Below are positions 1 to 9,257 of a stretch of 15,765 bases of DNA, in pieces. This DNA comes from Mycoemilia scoparia (lineage: Eukaryota > Kickxellomycota > Kickxellomycetes > Kickxellales > Kickxellaceae). Below the pieces are notes generated by a model. That model had not been told where the DNA came from. It made no database searches and saw nothing but the letters and a program-made list of their open reading frames with translations. The translations under genes and the position numbers were made by a program. The DNA lies in contig JANBPU010000339.1 in assembly GCA_027575805.1 (NCBI GenBank), forward strand, positions 1 through 15,765. Direction: 5' to 3'. Position 1 is the stretch's first letter. Each line of letters starts with the position of its first letter.

Positions 1-77
1 TGTTACTGTTGAAATCGTGGAATTGAAGTATGTTGAAGATTTGAATATTCTTTATGTCTTTAATTGTTTTATTTTGT

Positions 78-201
78 CCATATGGGTAGTTATTTTTGAA
101 GGGTGAATGTTTGCTAGTAAAATTGGGCATCCATTTGGCTGTGGTTCCCCTATAATCACTAGTCACCAAAATTCACTCTTCAAAAATTATTACCCATATG
201 G
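78..201. mobile_element. MITE-like element, copy A
   Basis: This 124-bp element is bounded by terminal inverted repeats of about 31 bp. The left arm (78-108) and the reverse complement of the right arm (171-201) match at 28 of 31 positions by hand comparison. Both ends finish in CCATATGG. There is no coding capacity. The arm core reads GGGTAGTTATTTTTGAAGGG and recurs at 8478-8604 and 14401-14511, so this is a dispersed family and not a chance hairpin. The small size, long inverted arms and multiple intergenic copies fit a non-autonomous MITE. The parent transposase is not in the window, and no clear target-site duplication is seen. Confidence 0.7.
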
Positions 202-297
202 ATCATAATTTTTGAGGGGTAAATTTTGGTGACTAATGTTTATAGGGGCAATTCCAGCTAAATTGGTGACTAGCCCTTCAAAAATTATCTCCCATAT
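194..297. mobile_element. MITE-like element, copy B, sharing an arm with copy A
   Basis: This second element is fused to copy A through the common CCATATGG at 194-201. Its left half (194-260), read on the minus strand, closely resembles the right half of copy A. Shared features are the CCCCTATAA core, the TAGTCACCAAAATT block and the TCAAAAATTAT arm. The right arm (about 271-297) is an imperfect inverted copy of the left arm. A further short CCCATATTACCCATAT run follows at 291-307. A and B together look like a head-to-head or nested insertion that formed a larger palindromic structure. The exact right boundary is uncertain. Confidence 0.6.
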
Positions 298-469
298 TAC
301 CCATATAACCCATAATCATTTTGATCAATGTGATCATTAACCTTTTCGAACTAATATGGTCAATAAATAAAGCCGTATATTCATTCAATATTTCTGGACA
401 ATTTAACTCTACTTGTGTCCTAGGTTAAGCCTTTGGAGATACTTCAGCTAATATATAAAATTAACCAAG

Positions 470-1054
470 ATGGGCAAAAAAGATAAAAGAGGTCAAGGAA
501 TTACCAATCTAAAGAATCTTCCCAACAGAGAACTCTATGAACGAATGAACTTCTTGGATCAAGCTTCTACATTATTATTAGCACTATCATCTGCCCCCAA
601 TCCTATTACTACTACCCAATCGACCAACAAAAATGATTCCAGTATGAATATCACCAACAGAGATTCACAACATTACAAAAATATCTCGAAAAGTTTGGGC
701 AAAAATCATGAAAACGATTTGGGACCCCTCTCGAGATTTTATTGTACAGAAATGAAAGCAATTGCTAGAAAAAATGTACTCAGATTTGATCCAGCACTAA
801 AACACACAATATGTCGAAGATGTAACATCAAACTAGTGCCCGGTATAACATCAAACCAATCCATATCTGCTCCTAGACTCAAATCAAATAGGAAAATATC
901 TACCAAATGTAATCGATGTGGGTATGCTCGAAAAATTCCATTAAATATTGGTGATGGTGATGACGATAGTGGTGAGAAGAAATCTAAAGTCAAGTTTAGC
1001 GAGCGACCAGAACACAAGATATTGAAAATCGAAGCTACTGATAACAATAGCTAA
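470..1054 (+). CDS. RPP21: RNase P/MRP protein subunit, RPP21/Rpr2/Snm1 family
   Basis: This 194-residue intronless gene encodes a protein subunit of RNase P, the ribonucleoprotein that removes 5' leaders from precursor tRNAs; the family also includes the RNase MRP subunit Snm1. Residues 23-39 (ERMNFLDQAS region) match the first family helix. Residues 88-108 (SRFYC, then IARKNVLRFDP) match the second. A zinc ribbon follows with C115-x2-C118 and C147-x2-C150, and LVPG at 122-125. The order and spacing fit human RPP21. A Ser/Asn/Thr-rich linker of about 45 residues (roughly 41-86) separates the two helices and is longer than in the human protein. The tail is acidic then basic. The start at 470 leaves a short Lys-rich lead before the first helix. 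The gene converges on the Sin1-like gene. Confidence 0.9.
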   Translation: MGKKDKRGQGITNLKNLPNRELYERMNFLDQASTLLLALSSAPNPITTTQSTNKNDSSMNITNRDSQHYKNISKSLGKNHENDLGPLSRFYCTEMKAIARKNVLRFDPALKHTICRRCNIKLVPGITSNQSISAPRLKSNRKISTKCNRCGYARKIPLNIGDGDDDSGEKKSKVKFSERPEHKILKIEATDNNS

Positions 1055-1649
1055 AAAAGCCACAGTAAAAACAATTTTTGGATTATATTAATATTATAGA
1101 TTGAAATTTTAAACTTTATCACAAATATCATTTTTGCTTTGTATAATTTAAAACAATTTGTGATTATTATTCGATATGGTGAGATTTCACCTGAAGTCAA
1201 ATGTATAGTATATAGGAATAGGTTGTTGGGTTCTGGGCTAATCACAGGCCAATTTGATATAGAATTTCCGGGGCTCATTTTTGTCTGGTGACTTATGAGG
1301 TTTGACCAGTATACTCAAGGACATTTACAGCTTGCTCTTTATAGTTGGCATTTATTCAATTGCTAGCATTGATTTTTACAAAGAATGTCCTCCTATTTAT
1401 AATGCTAGCAAAGTAGCCTTTTCTTGATATCACCCTTTTCTTTTTATTTAAATTTTTACATGCAAATTTAAGCATTAAAATATGCTTATTACTATTAATA
1501 TTGCTTTAAATACCAAAAGGAAGGCCAAATACCCAACCAACACAGCTAAATATTAAAAAAAACCCGATTATAACTATAATTATATCAACAAATAACGTAA
1601 TTCCTTCAAACAAAATAGTGCTCTACCCTCATCTTATTCCTGTCCTGCT
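1055..1649. other. Convergent intergenic region
   Basis: This 595-bp AT-rich spacer lies between the 3' ends of the RPP21-type gene and the Sin1-like gene, so it should hold both 3' UTRs and polyadenylation sites. Minus-strand AATAAA signals (TTTATT on this strand) occur at 1443-1448 and 1348-1353 and could serve the Sin1-like gene. No canonical AATAAA was found for the plus-strand gene. Short reading frames here have no family resemblance. Two interlocked inverted repeats at 1318-1411 are described in the findings. Confidence 0.6.
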
Positions 1650-4600
1650 TTAGTTATTGCCACCACCAATAGCATTACCACTGCTAATCAATCCTCCTCC
1701 AGCTACTACAGTTCCACCGATCGCCATAATATCATTAGGATTATCTCTCAAATATTTAGCATGCAACCTCTCAATAATTGCACAAATCTGGCTAGCATCT
1801 TCTTTAGAAGTTGCTTCCAGATCGAAAGATTTAACTGAATTCGTTCTATTCACGATTAACTTGAATTTGCGTATCATCCTTAGGTTGCGTTTACATGTAA
1901 CAGCACCAATTCCAAATGTATATGATTTACTACTCCGATCTTGGCGCTGATTAAGAGGCATCAAGCTAATCATTTGGCCATCAATCATTAGTGTCAACTC
2001 CTGACGAGTAAACATCTGGGTCTTGCGGGTTACGACATAGGTTCGGTATAATGTTGTTAAACTGTTTGATCCTTGTGGTTGTGGCTCTACCATATTAACA
2101 GCTATATTACCGTGATGAGGATGAGGATGATTTTGTCCTTGATTACCGGCAGCAACACCACCAGCCGCTATGGTATTTGCCGATGGATTATTAGGCATGC
2201 GAGACAACATTCCCAGGGCCGAATATTGCTGTTGTAACTGTTGTTGCTGGTATTGTGATTGTGACAATGATAAAGATGACGTGGAATATCCTCCTCCAGG
2301 GCCTCCACTACCGTATTGCTTGAACCCAGATTCTCGTACATCAACGTGATAAAGACACAATTCAACCCCTTTGGGTATAACCGTAACCATATCAGAAATA
2401 TGCAGAACATATGATGGATCGCCAATTATTCCCAACACATAATCGAACTCATCAAATCCCCATTTATTGCACACTATTGAGATTATTCTGCTGATTGTAA
2501 AGCTTGAATCGACTCGGAGTGTAGTTGTTCGAAGAACTTGATGGTGGTGGCTATAACCACTATTACCACTGGGATTATGGTTATTATTATTGACATTGGG
2601 ATTGTTGTCATTATTATTATTATTAGCGTCATTGTTATTGCCGCCAATAGAACTGTTTGCTGGTCCAGAACTACTATCAATACTCTTTGTGTTGTTATTT
2701 TCCTCTTCATCATCGTCTCCAAGCATACTGACTTTAACAAGCCAGGTATTATTGGATGGCTGCCCTTCGTTTTCAGGGGTTTTGGCCTTCAAGGCATTAC
2801 CACTGCTGGTAGCAGCTGGATGACTGTTGAATAGCTGAGCAGTGGATTTTTTAGCCAAATCAGAAGAGGTTACGATAGGAGAAGTCAAGTGAGTATACAT
2901 TAATAACCGATGAGTTGGTAACAATTTTGTTGATGAATCCTTATCATTTGTTGATTTTTTGGCAGTGTGTGGTACGAGTCTTGGTAATGGAACAAAGATG
3001 CTTGACCGAGAAAGGTTCATATTATCTTTACTGATGTTATCATCGTCTTCATCATCATCATCGCTATCTTTTTGACTACAATCATTTCTGTTTTTGTTGG
3101 AATCTTGGTTACCATTGCCATTCTTGTTCTCCTTATCTTTTGCGTCTGCTGGTCCACTCTCCCCACCAATGCCATCATCATCGTTATTGGGTTTCAAACA
3201 TTTAGGCTGCTGTAACCGGGCTGGTTTACCTTGCTTCAATCTAACTTCTTCATTTAGTTTGACTTGTTCCGGTGTAGCCAGACACAACGCAAAAGTATCG
3301 AACGCAAACTTGGAAATGACTCTAGTACGCTCAAGAACCGGGAAATCTTCATCTATCTCACCATCATCTTCAGCAATACGCAAAGTCCACTCAACAACAT
3401 CTAATTTATCTTGGGGTAATGGTGGGGTCAGTTGTTCGTTTATATAGTGGAATAGTATATAGCCGATTCCTTGCTCAACTGTTACATTCTTTTGAACGCT
3501 GACTTTCAATGGCTTCATGATACCCCCATCGCTAGTTGTTTCGCCTTGGACCTGGGGAATAAATATCTTGAGTTCCATGTAGTTGGCATTCTCCAATCCA
3601 CCAAATGGTGAAAACTCTTCGGTAAACGGATTGGCAGCTATGTCTTTGTTCTTGTTTAGTAAATGTGACATACCAGATTCGGATGGCGGCGGAGTAGGGT
3701 CCCAAACCAATTGCTGTGACCGGGGTTCAGAGTTAGTTGCTGTCGATTGATTCGAATACTTGCTGTATCCCTCTTCAGTGACCTGCTGACCTTGCTCTTT
3801 AGCGACACTGTCATGGAATTGTTGCGGCTGCAACTCTCGGCTGCTAGATGGGCGATCACCCGTTGGTCCTTGAACTGTAATAATGACATTGTTGCTACTA
3901 CCACCACCATCACTACTGTCATTAACATTACTGATTTCACTAACAAGTACTGGAGGCGGAGAAACCTTTGAGGGCTCCTCTTCTTCTATATCGATGTCTT
4001 CAATATCAATATCATCGCCTTCGCTTTCTTCGGAGCTGTATTGGTGGAATGCAAATGGCTGGTTGAATGGTTGGAGATGACCTAGCCAGTTTTTATAATT
4101 ATTGTTGTTGATGTTGTTGTTGTACATTTCAAGGAAATGCTTTTCGTTGTTAGTTGCAGGAAACATATTAAGCCCTGTAAACATGCTCATGGGTCTCATC
4201 GATGTGGGTTTTCGTGGATTGAGGGTAATTGTCATGCTACTATCAATAAATTGGCCGTTATCGTGTTTTGTTGACATTGTCGCATCGGGGATATTATTAA
4301 ATGGTTGAAGTCCAATACCCGATGCCGCCGTGGAAGTTGTTGTAGTTGATCCAGCTATTGCTGAATTGTTGGCCTTATTGCTCGAGTTGCCTTCATAATT
4401 AGGTGGTGCATAGCCATTTGTATGACCTTCATCTTTGTCTTTAGATGAGGCACTTCTTTCATAAAGAGGTGGCCGAGAAATATTGGGTCTTCTTGACGGA
4501 AGCGTAGCACTTCTCTTTAACATTATGGTACCACTTGTACTAGCCTCGGGAATCTCTTTTAAATGGGGATCATTTGATATGCCTGAACCGCTCTTGGACA

Positions 4601-5570
4601 TTGCCCTTAGAGAGTCTAGTTTGGAACTACCATGATGGTCTGAGCCAAAACGACTATTTGAAAATCCATGGTGATGTGAAGTATTGGGTGTTGGTGTTCC
4701 CAGTGCACTTGCGCTGCCATCTTGAATGTGCAAAGACATATCACTGGTTTGACGTGTAAGCTTGCTTTGCTTGGTTGAAGAATCACGAAGATGTCCCTCA
4801 CTTTTACGACCAGGCCGCGACGAGTGTGATTTGAACTTTAATGGGGCTGCTGTTGGAGCAGCAGTGTCGATTGTACCTCCATTCCGTAAAGGAGATGTAA
4901 AGCTTTTGTCTTGCCTTTGCTTTATCGATGTCTGTGTAGCAGAGGACTTTAATGGAAGCTGGACCTTTGACCTATGCTGTTGCTGCCCCCCTGTAGTTGT
5001 AGTAGTCGAAGTGGAAACGGTCTCGCTAGATAGGTTAGGATGATGTACACTCGCCTCATCTCCTTTAGACGGAGGTGCAGATACAAAAGTAGCAGTATCA
5101 TTCAGGTCCTTTTTCTGCTGAGGAACAGGCATAGCACTATTACCAACATCGCCACCACTAATATTTCCTTGGGTACTAGTTATGTCAACAACAGTATTCC
5201 AGCGATTAGGATTACGCCCACCAAGACTATTATTTCCACTCACAAAACGGGCACCTACACCAGGCGTGGTATTTCCTGATATACTTGATGCTTGGGACGC
5301 AAACATAGAACCATTACCCGGTACTGCCCCACTGCCCCCGCCATTAGTTCCATTATAAAAGTAGTCCCCTTTAAAATGAATATCCGGACTAACACAAAAA
5401 TCGTATTCAGGGTGGGGACTGGTCATTTTGACATAGGCGTTATTGTTGAGTGCTTCGTCGCCAACTGGCTGGTTGAGGGACACAATTCTGTCCCCAGTCC
5501 GATCATCAGAACGCAGAAAAGCCACACGAAGCTGATGTACTAGAAATGCTGGGTCTGACAGCAGGGACAT
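1650..5570 (-). CDS. SIN1: TORC2 subunit Sin1/Avo1
   Basis: This 1,306-residue intronless gene encodes the TORC2 scaffold that presents AGC kinases such as Gad8/Akt to TOR and helps tether the complex to the plasma membrane. The N-terminus (about 1-35: LLSDPAFLVHQLR) resembles the Sin1 anchor. Residues about 36-640 are low-complexity Ser/Asn/Thr-rich, with an acidic patch near 511-531. The CRIM domain spans about 645-780 and keeps the acidic substrate-binding loop (EDDGEIDEDFP, about 733-743) and the KFAFDTFAL strand. The Ras-binding-like domain starts near 940, is split by an Asn-rich insert, and resumes at about 1015-1077. A Gln run lies near 1103-1116. The PH domain is about 1168-1275, followed by a Gly-rich tail. 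The family runs from 522 (human) to 665 (S. pombe) and 1,176 (S. cerevisiae) residues, so this is long. The start has a good context (CAACATG). CRIM and PH similarity to S. pombe Sin1 is clear by eye. Confidence 0.93.
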   Translation of the reverse strand: MSLLSDPAFLVHQLRVAFLRSDDRTGDRIVSLNQPVGDEALNNNAYVKMTSPHPEYDFCVSPDIHFKGDYFYNGTNGGGSGAVPGNGSMFASQASSISGNTTPGVGARFVSGNNSLGGRNPNRWNTVVDITSTQGNISGGDVGNSAMPVPQQKKDLNDTATFVSAPPSKGDEASVHHPNLSSETVSTSTTTTTGGQQQHRSKVQLPLKSSATQTSIKQRQDKSFTSPLRNGGTIDTAAPTAAPLKFKSHSSRPGRKSEGHLRDSSTKQSKLTRQTSDMSLHIQDGSASALGTPTPNTSHHHGFSNSRFGSDHHGSSKLDSLRAMSKSGSGISNDPHLKEIPEASTSGTIMLKRSATLPSRRPNISRPPLYERSASSKDKDEGHTNGYAPPNYEGNSSNKANNSAIAGSTTTTSTAASGIGLQPFNNIPDATMSTKHDNGQFIDSSMTITLNPRKPTSMRPMSMFTGLNMFPATNNEKHFLEMYNNNINNNNYKNWLGHLQPFNQPFAFHQYSSEESEGDDIDIEDIDIEEEEPSKVSPPPVLVSEISNVNDSSDGGGSSNNVIITVQGPTGDRPSSSRELQPQQFHDSVAKEQGQQVTEEGYSKYSNQSTATNSEPRSQQLVWDPTPPPSESGMSHLLNKNKDIAANPFTEEFSPFGGLENANYMELKIFIPQVQGETTSDGGIMKPLKVSVQKNVTVEQGIGYILFHYINEQLTPPLPQDKLDVVEWTLRIAEDDGEIDEDFPVLERTRVISKFAFDTFALCLATPEQVKLNEEVRLKQGKPARLQQPKCLKPNNDDDGIGGESGPADAKDKENKNGNGNQDSNKNRNDCSQKDSDDDDEDDDNISKDNMNLSRSSIFVPLPRLVPHTAKKSTNDKDSSTKLLPTHRLLMYTHLTSPIVTSSDLAKKSTAQLFNSHPAATSSGNALKAKTPENEGQPSNNTWLVKVSMLGDDDEEENNNTKSIDSSSGPANSSIGGNNNDANNNNNDNNPNVNNNNHNPSGNSGYSHHHQVLRTTTLRVDSSFTISRIISIVCNKWGFDEFDYVLGIIGDPSYVLHISDMVTVIPKGVELCLYHVDVRESGFKQYGSGGPGGGYSTSSLSLSQSQYQQQQLQQQYSALGMLSRMPNNPSANTIAAGGVAAGNQGQNHPHPHHGNIAVNMVEPQPQGSNSLTTLYRTYVVTRKTQMFTRQELTLMIDGQMISLMPLNQRQDRSSKSYTFGIGAVTCKRNLRMIRKFKLIVNRTNSVKSFDLEATSKEDASQICAIIERLHAKYLRDNPNDIMAIGGTVVAGGGLISSGNAIGGGNN

Positions 5571-6125
5571 GTTGATGCTTCAACCAATTGTCTTGAGAAA
5601 ATATTAAGTTGGTAAGTATGTAAATACTGTTGGGTGCCTGTATGCGTACGTGTTGATGTGGGTATTAAATAAGATGGATATTAGACATAATAATAATTAT
5701 AATAGCAGCGTTGTTCAAAGAAACATGTATATATAGCGTATACATTAGACCGGCCGTACTAGCCAAAAATAGAGTATCACAAATTGGAAAGCATAAAATT
5801 GCTTATGGGGAAAATTTGTAAGCATCATGGTCCTTGATTTTCTTGGGCCCTTTAGTGTTGATGATTGTGTATCACTCACATCCCCTTAAAGGTACATCAA
5901 TAAAACATTATAACGATTTATTAATGTTACTCCTGAAGACACAACAATCACTTATTTTTACCTTACATGGAAACTAAAAATACAGGACCAAGAGATAGAA
6001 ACCCAATATCCAAGAAAAGCAATGTATTCATAAATAGGTAGGAAATAGATAGGCAGACGGAAAAAGGTGATTATCAATATCATATAGTAGTATAATATGC
6101 GCATCTATGAAGTATGGCAGGTCAA
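5571..6125. other. Intergenic region: Sin1 promoter side and transporter 3' side
   Basis: This 555-bp spacer lies between two minus-strand genes. It should contain the promoter and 5' UTR of the Sin1-like gene near its left edge and the 3' UTR of the transporter near its right edge. A TATATATA run at 5728-5735 lies about 158 nt upstream of the Sin1 start. A minus-strand AATAAA (5922-5917) lies about 200 nt past the transporter stop. No gene or repeat was recognised. Confidence 0.5.
5728..5735 (-). promoter_or_regulatory. Possible TATA element of the Sin1-like gene
   Basis: TATATATA lies about 158 nt upstream of the Sin1-like start codon, a distance compatible with a fungal core promoter. The sequence is self-complementary, so strand is assigned only from position. 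In AT-rich DNA such a run may arise by chance. Confidence 0.25.
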
Positions 6126-7748
6126 TTAGTTTCCACCACTATTAATAGTAGCAGGAGTAGCAGATGATGATGAATCGATTTGCCAGTCCTCACCAGAAGA
6201 GCCTGAACCCTTCATATCTTTGGTTTGTGCCCAAGTAAGAATACCAAAGCCAACTAAAATCCCACATCCGCCAACAAAGACATTCCACTGCAACAAACTA
6301 TGCTGCATAAACATGTCAATGATAGAAAGAATGGGAATAGTTAACATAACGCCAACTGAAGCAAACAATGGAGAAGTAAGGGCCAGCATTACCATGTATC
6401 CACCATTATAAGCAACTCCGAAGAAGGCGTTGGCAAAAATCATGTAGAGCTGAGACCGAGTCGGCCATGCAAAAGGCTCAAACTTTATGATTGATAGGAT
6501 TGGTAATGGGAACCACATTACCAACAGAGTAGCCGCTCCCAGCATGGCAGTCAAAACATTTACAAAAAATAGGGAATGGAAGTTTTTGGGAGCCATGTAC
6601 TTTTTGTATAATACTTGATAAAGGCCGATCATAATGGCACAAATTACTGACATCACGTCGCCAATTAGTTCTGTTTTCGATGCAATTCCAATTGAACGTT
6701 TCGAAAGAATCGACGAAGCTGACGATGTGTCTGTTGTCATGGCCATCGTCATGCTGCCACCAATCGAAGAGCTTTGACTGTCTTCGCCAATATTGCTATT
6801 ATCTCCGCCATTTTCATCGCCGCTATTCCATAAAGTCATCAGCAAAACTCCACCAATACTAATGACAATAGCAAGGCATTTCGAAAACTTGATTTGGTCA
6901 CCAAGCAATAACACCGAAAATAGATAAGCAAAGAAACACGAGGTATTGTAAATAGCCGTGAGTTTGGAAATGGATGTAAATGTCACTGCAGCGTACCAGA
7001 GATAAGCTCCGCTGTTTAGAACCAAAGCAATAAGAACTGTAACGACACTGATATGAATAAATACATGGCGTGGCATTGTACGGGCCAATCTAAGGGCTCT
7101 CTTGTTCTCATTAATGATTTGGAGTTCTTCGGCACTAAGCACGGCGGCACCAGGAATACCAGCACTTTGGCCTCTTCCATTATTCTCTTCGTTATCGTTG
7201 TTGTTGCTGTTATTTTGTCTCTCGTGAATTCCAAATTCATTCCCCTCATAATCATCATCCTCATCAACAAAATCAGAAGCCGACCTAACCTCTTCAACCG
7301 GCCTTCCACCACTGCTATCATCATGCAGGGCATCATATCTTCCTCTCCAACTAGTCTGCAACACAACCTTGGCCGACCCCAGCATCAATTCTTCTTGCAA
7401 TATACGAGTCGACTTTGCACCAGGCTTCATCTTTTCATAAAAATAGTGCAATGGCAACAGTGCGATCCAAAACGAGTGGGATACCCACAATATAAAGTAG
7501 GGATGGTTATAATGCATTTTGTCTTGCACTGACCGCGATACAATGGTTTGGATTGTAAATGACACAATGCAGACGAATAGCGATAATCCCCCAAACATCA
7601 TTCTTTTCCATTGCGAAAGAGCCTTTCCACCGATAATCCCACCTCCACTCGAGGCATCGCTTTGTTTGGGTATTATTGCCTGTGTAGCTGTAGTAAGAAG
7701 GTTCCCGGCCGTGGATGATATCCTTCTGGCCAATGGTGCTGGTGACAT
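6126..7748 (-). CDS. DMT-superfamily membrane transporter, SLC35F-like (EamA fold)
   Basis: This 540-residue intronless gene predicts about ten membrane segments. Two lie near 51-71 and 84-104. Three or four lie between 229 and 307, including the NTSCFFAYLFSVLLLGD block that resembles the first EamA repeat end. Four or five lie at about 361-381, 391-412, 434-455, 461-481 and 488-507. LYQVLYKKY (377-384) and SPLFASVGVMLTIP (459-472) recall the second repeat of SLC35F3/F4-type carriers. A long hydrophilic, acidic and Asn-rich loop (about 108-225) sits between segments 2 and 3, and a Ser/Met-rich loop (about 308-358) between the two halves. The family includes a thiamine transporter in animals and vacuolar or Golgi carriers in yeasts. 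Substrate and membrane cannot be read from the sequence. No signal peptide is evident. Confidence 0.8.
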   Translation of the reverse strand: MSPAPLARRISSTAGNLLTTATQAIIPKQSDASSGGGIIGGKALSQWKRMMFGGLSLFVCIVSFTIQTIVSRSVQDKMHYNHPYFILWVSHSFWIALLPLHYFYEKMKPGAKSTRILQEELMLGSAKVVLQTSWRGRYDALHDDSSGGRPVEEVRSASDFVDEDDDYEGNEFGIHERQNNSNNNDNEENNGRGQSAGIPGAAVLSAEELQIINENKRALRLARTMPRHVFIHISVVTVLIALVLNSGAYLWYAAVTFTSISKLTAIYNTSCFFAYLFSVLLLGDQIKFSKCLAIVISIGGVLLMTLWNSGDENGGDNSNIGEDSQSSSIGGSMTMAMTTDTSSASSILSKRSIGIASKTELIGDVMSVICAIMIGLYQVLYKKYMAPKNFHSLFFVNVLTAMLGAATLLVMWFPLPILSIIKFEPFAWPTRSQLYMIFANAFFGVAYNGGYMVMLALTSPLFASVGVMLTIPILSIIDMFMQHSLLQWNVFVGGCGILVGFGILTWAQTKDMKGSGSSGEDWQIDSSSSATPATINSGGN

Positions 7749-7985
7749 TCTTTAAACCATAAAGAGCATTTGCGGTTGTAGAAGTAGTCTTGGATGCAAA
7801 ATGTATGTATTTATGCGAATACAAATACAAGCGATGATATTAGCAAATAACTGGTAGAACTAACTTGTAATGCAAAGAATAACAAAACCCACACAGTAAT
7901 ATCAGGCCTTCAACAGTAGTATTATTAGTGGCGTAGATTTAAACTTGGGAAGTCTGTAATCCCGTGATCATGCGTCAAAGGATAC

Positions 7986-8008
7986 TCTGTGTGTATGTGT
8001 GTGCGTGG
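7986..8008. repeat. GT-rich simple sequence tract
   Basis: A 23-bp run made mostly of alternating T and G, interrupted by single A and C bases, lies about 240 bp upstream of the transporter start codon. It appears as a CA-rich run on the gene's own strand. It may be only a microsatellite. Confidence 0.6.
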
Positions 8009-8477
8009 TATGAGGAAAAGGGCGTAGAGTAGTAGTTTCTATTATTGCATTAAGAATAAAAATAGATATTCACGCTCATCAGAGGCCTGGCCATTTGGTT
8101 AGCTTTTATATTCTGACAGCATCTTGCATCGCCAACCTCTTGTTCTTATTTTGTTATGGGTCAGTTTATCCATTTCTTCTCCCTGCTTGAATTCCTTTTT
8201 TATTTAATTTGGTAAACACAATTTTTAGTGTATGTGGCATACAGCTACCTCCCTAGGAGCAATAAAATGATCAATCACCTGCTTGGCATCCTTTTCTTCC
8301 CTGTATCACAAGTATTTATTATATTCCAAGAGTTCATCTACATATATCTTTGCCTATTTGTTTGCTTAACTAACTTAAAGTCTTGGCTTTGTAAATAATA
8401 GCAATAATAACAATGGATATATTTACTCGCTACTAAACAAGGATGGGTTACGTTTATTCTATGCCACTATAAGTGGC

Positions 8478-8604
8478 CCATATGAGTGATTATTTTGAAG
8501 GGCTACTAATTCTTACTAGTAGGCCAGTTTCAACCTTCATAATGGCCAAGCCTTTATCATCATTGATAATATTAATTTAGCCCTTTAAAAATAACTACCC
8601 ATAT
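8478..8604. mobile_element. MITE-like element, copy D
   Basis: This 127-bp element has terminal inverted arms at 8478-8505 and 8578-8604. The right arm, reverse-complemented, begins ATATGGGTAGTTATTTTTAA and matches the left arm with a few substitutions and one single-base gap. The arm core is the same as in the copies at 78-201 and 14401-14511. The interior differs from the other copies, so this is either a diverged member or one with a different core. It has no coding capacity. Confidence 0.6.
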
Positions 8605-9214
8605 ATAAGATCCAACGTTCCATCTGACTAGAGTTCTGTGTTAAGACCCTTTCCTAATCTCACTCAATGGCTTGTTAGTTGGCTTTAGAACAATGAAGGC
8701 GGGCACTTCGACATTATAGAAATAGTACATACAATTCAACAGAGGGCTCGTGAGACAAATATACACTTATGTTTAGAGAACTTCAAATACATTACTCTAT
8801 TGAGCAGACTCTTGGAAAGATTGTGACCTTGTGTGGCATATCACAAGGTTTAAATTAATGATCTACTGGCAATCAAGCCTTCTAATCTCTTGGTATTCAA
8901 AAAGGATTACTTTTGGTCCATGCTTTCCTGTATGATGTCCATAAACATATATAAATAGCACCACCAGCCTCGATAGCACTATAATTGATTTCTTCATTAA
9001 TGAATGAATATAATACCAATTCTTTGGTAAAGACCCATTTGATCGGATTTACCAAACTCCTCTTGTTCTCGGCAAATTTATTTCTCCGTAATACAGTTGA
9101 CAGCAACAATAAAAAGAAAGTGGTGATATAATGATGGAAAATCTAAAATGAACACCCCATACAAATACATATGTTATATTTACTTACTTAAGTCACAATT
9201 AACACCATATTCCT

Positions 9215-9220
9215 TTTATT
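9215..9220 (-). terminator. Polyadenylation signal of the J-protein gene
   Basis: AATAAA on the minus strand begins about 38 nt past the stop codon of the J-protein gene, followed by AT-rich DNA. Position and sequence fit a canonical polyadenylation signal. Confidence 0.5.
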
Positions 9221-9257
9221 TTGAAAAAAAGATCTGGAAAATGTATTATTTTTATCA

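Larger units (their letters stand above)
7749..9257. other. Long intergenic region with a MITE copy and GT-rich tract
   Basis: This 1.5-kb stretch lies between the 5' end of the transporter gene and the 3' end of the J-protein gene, both on the minus strand. It contains the transporter promoter, a GT-rich tract (7986-8008), a MITE copy (8478-8604) and the J-protein polyadenylation signal (9215-9220). A minus-strand reading frame of 70 residues at 8897-9109 has no recognisable family, no intron signals that I could place and no clear promoter, so I do not call it a gene. No tRNA was found. Confidence 0.5.

Noticed and set aside
1051..1278. Minus-strand 75-residue reading frame overlapping the end of the RPP21-type gene
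   Set aside because: It lies in the expected 3' UTR and has a hydrophobic, Ile/Asn/Lys-rich composition with no family match.
2483..5543. Many short reading frames on both strands inside the Sin1-like gene
   Set aside because: They are shadows of a long gene with repetitive codons. Ile/Val/Thr-rich products such as those opposite the Asn codons come from the repeat sequence itself.
8897..9109. Minus-strand 70-residue reading frame
   Set aside because: It lies in an AT-rich intergenic region. The product resembles no family I know, and no splice junctions, promoter or partner exon could be placed. It may be an exon of an unseen gene, but there is not enough support.
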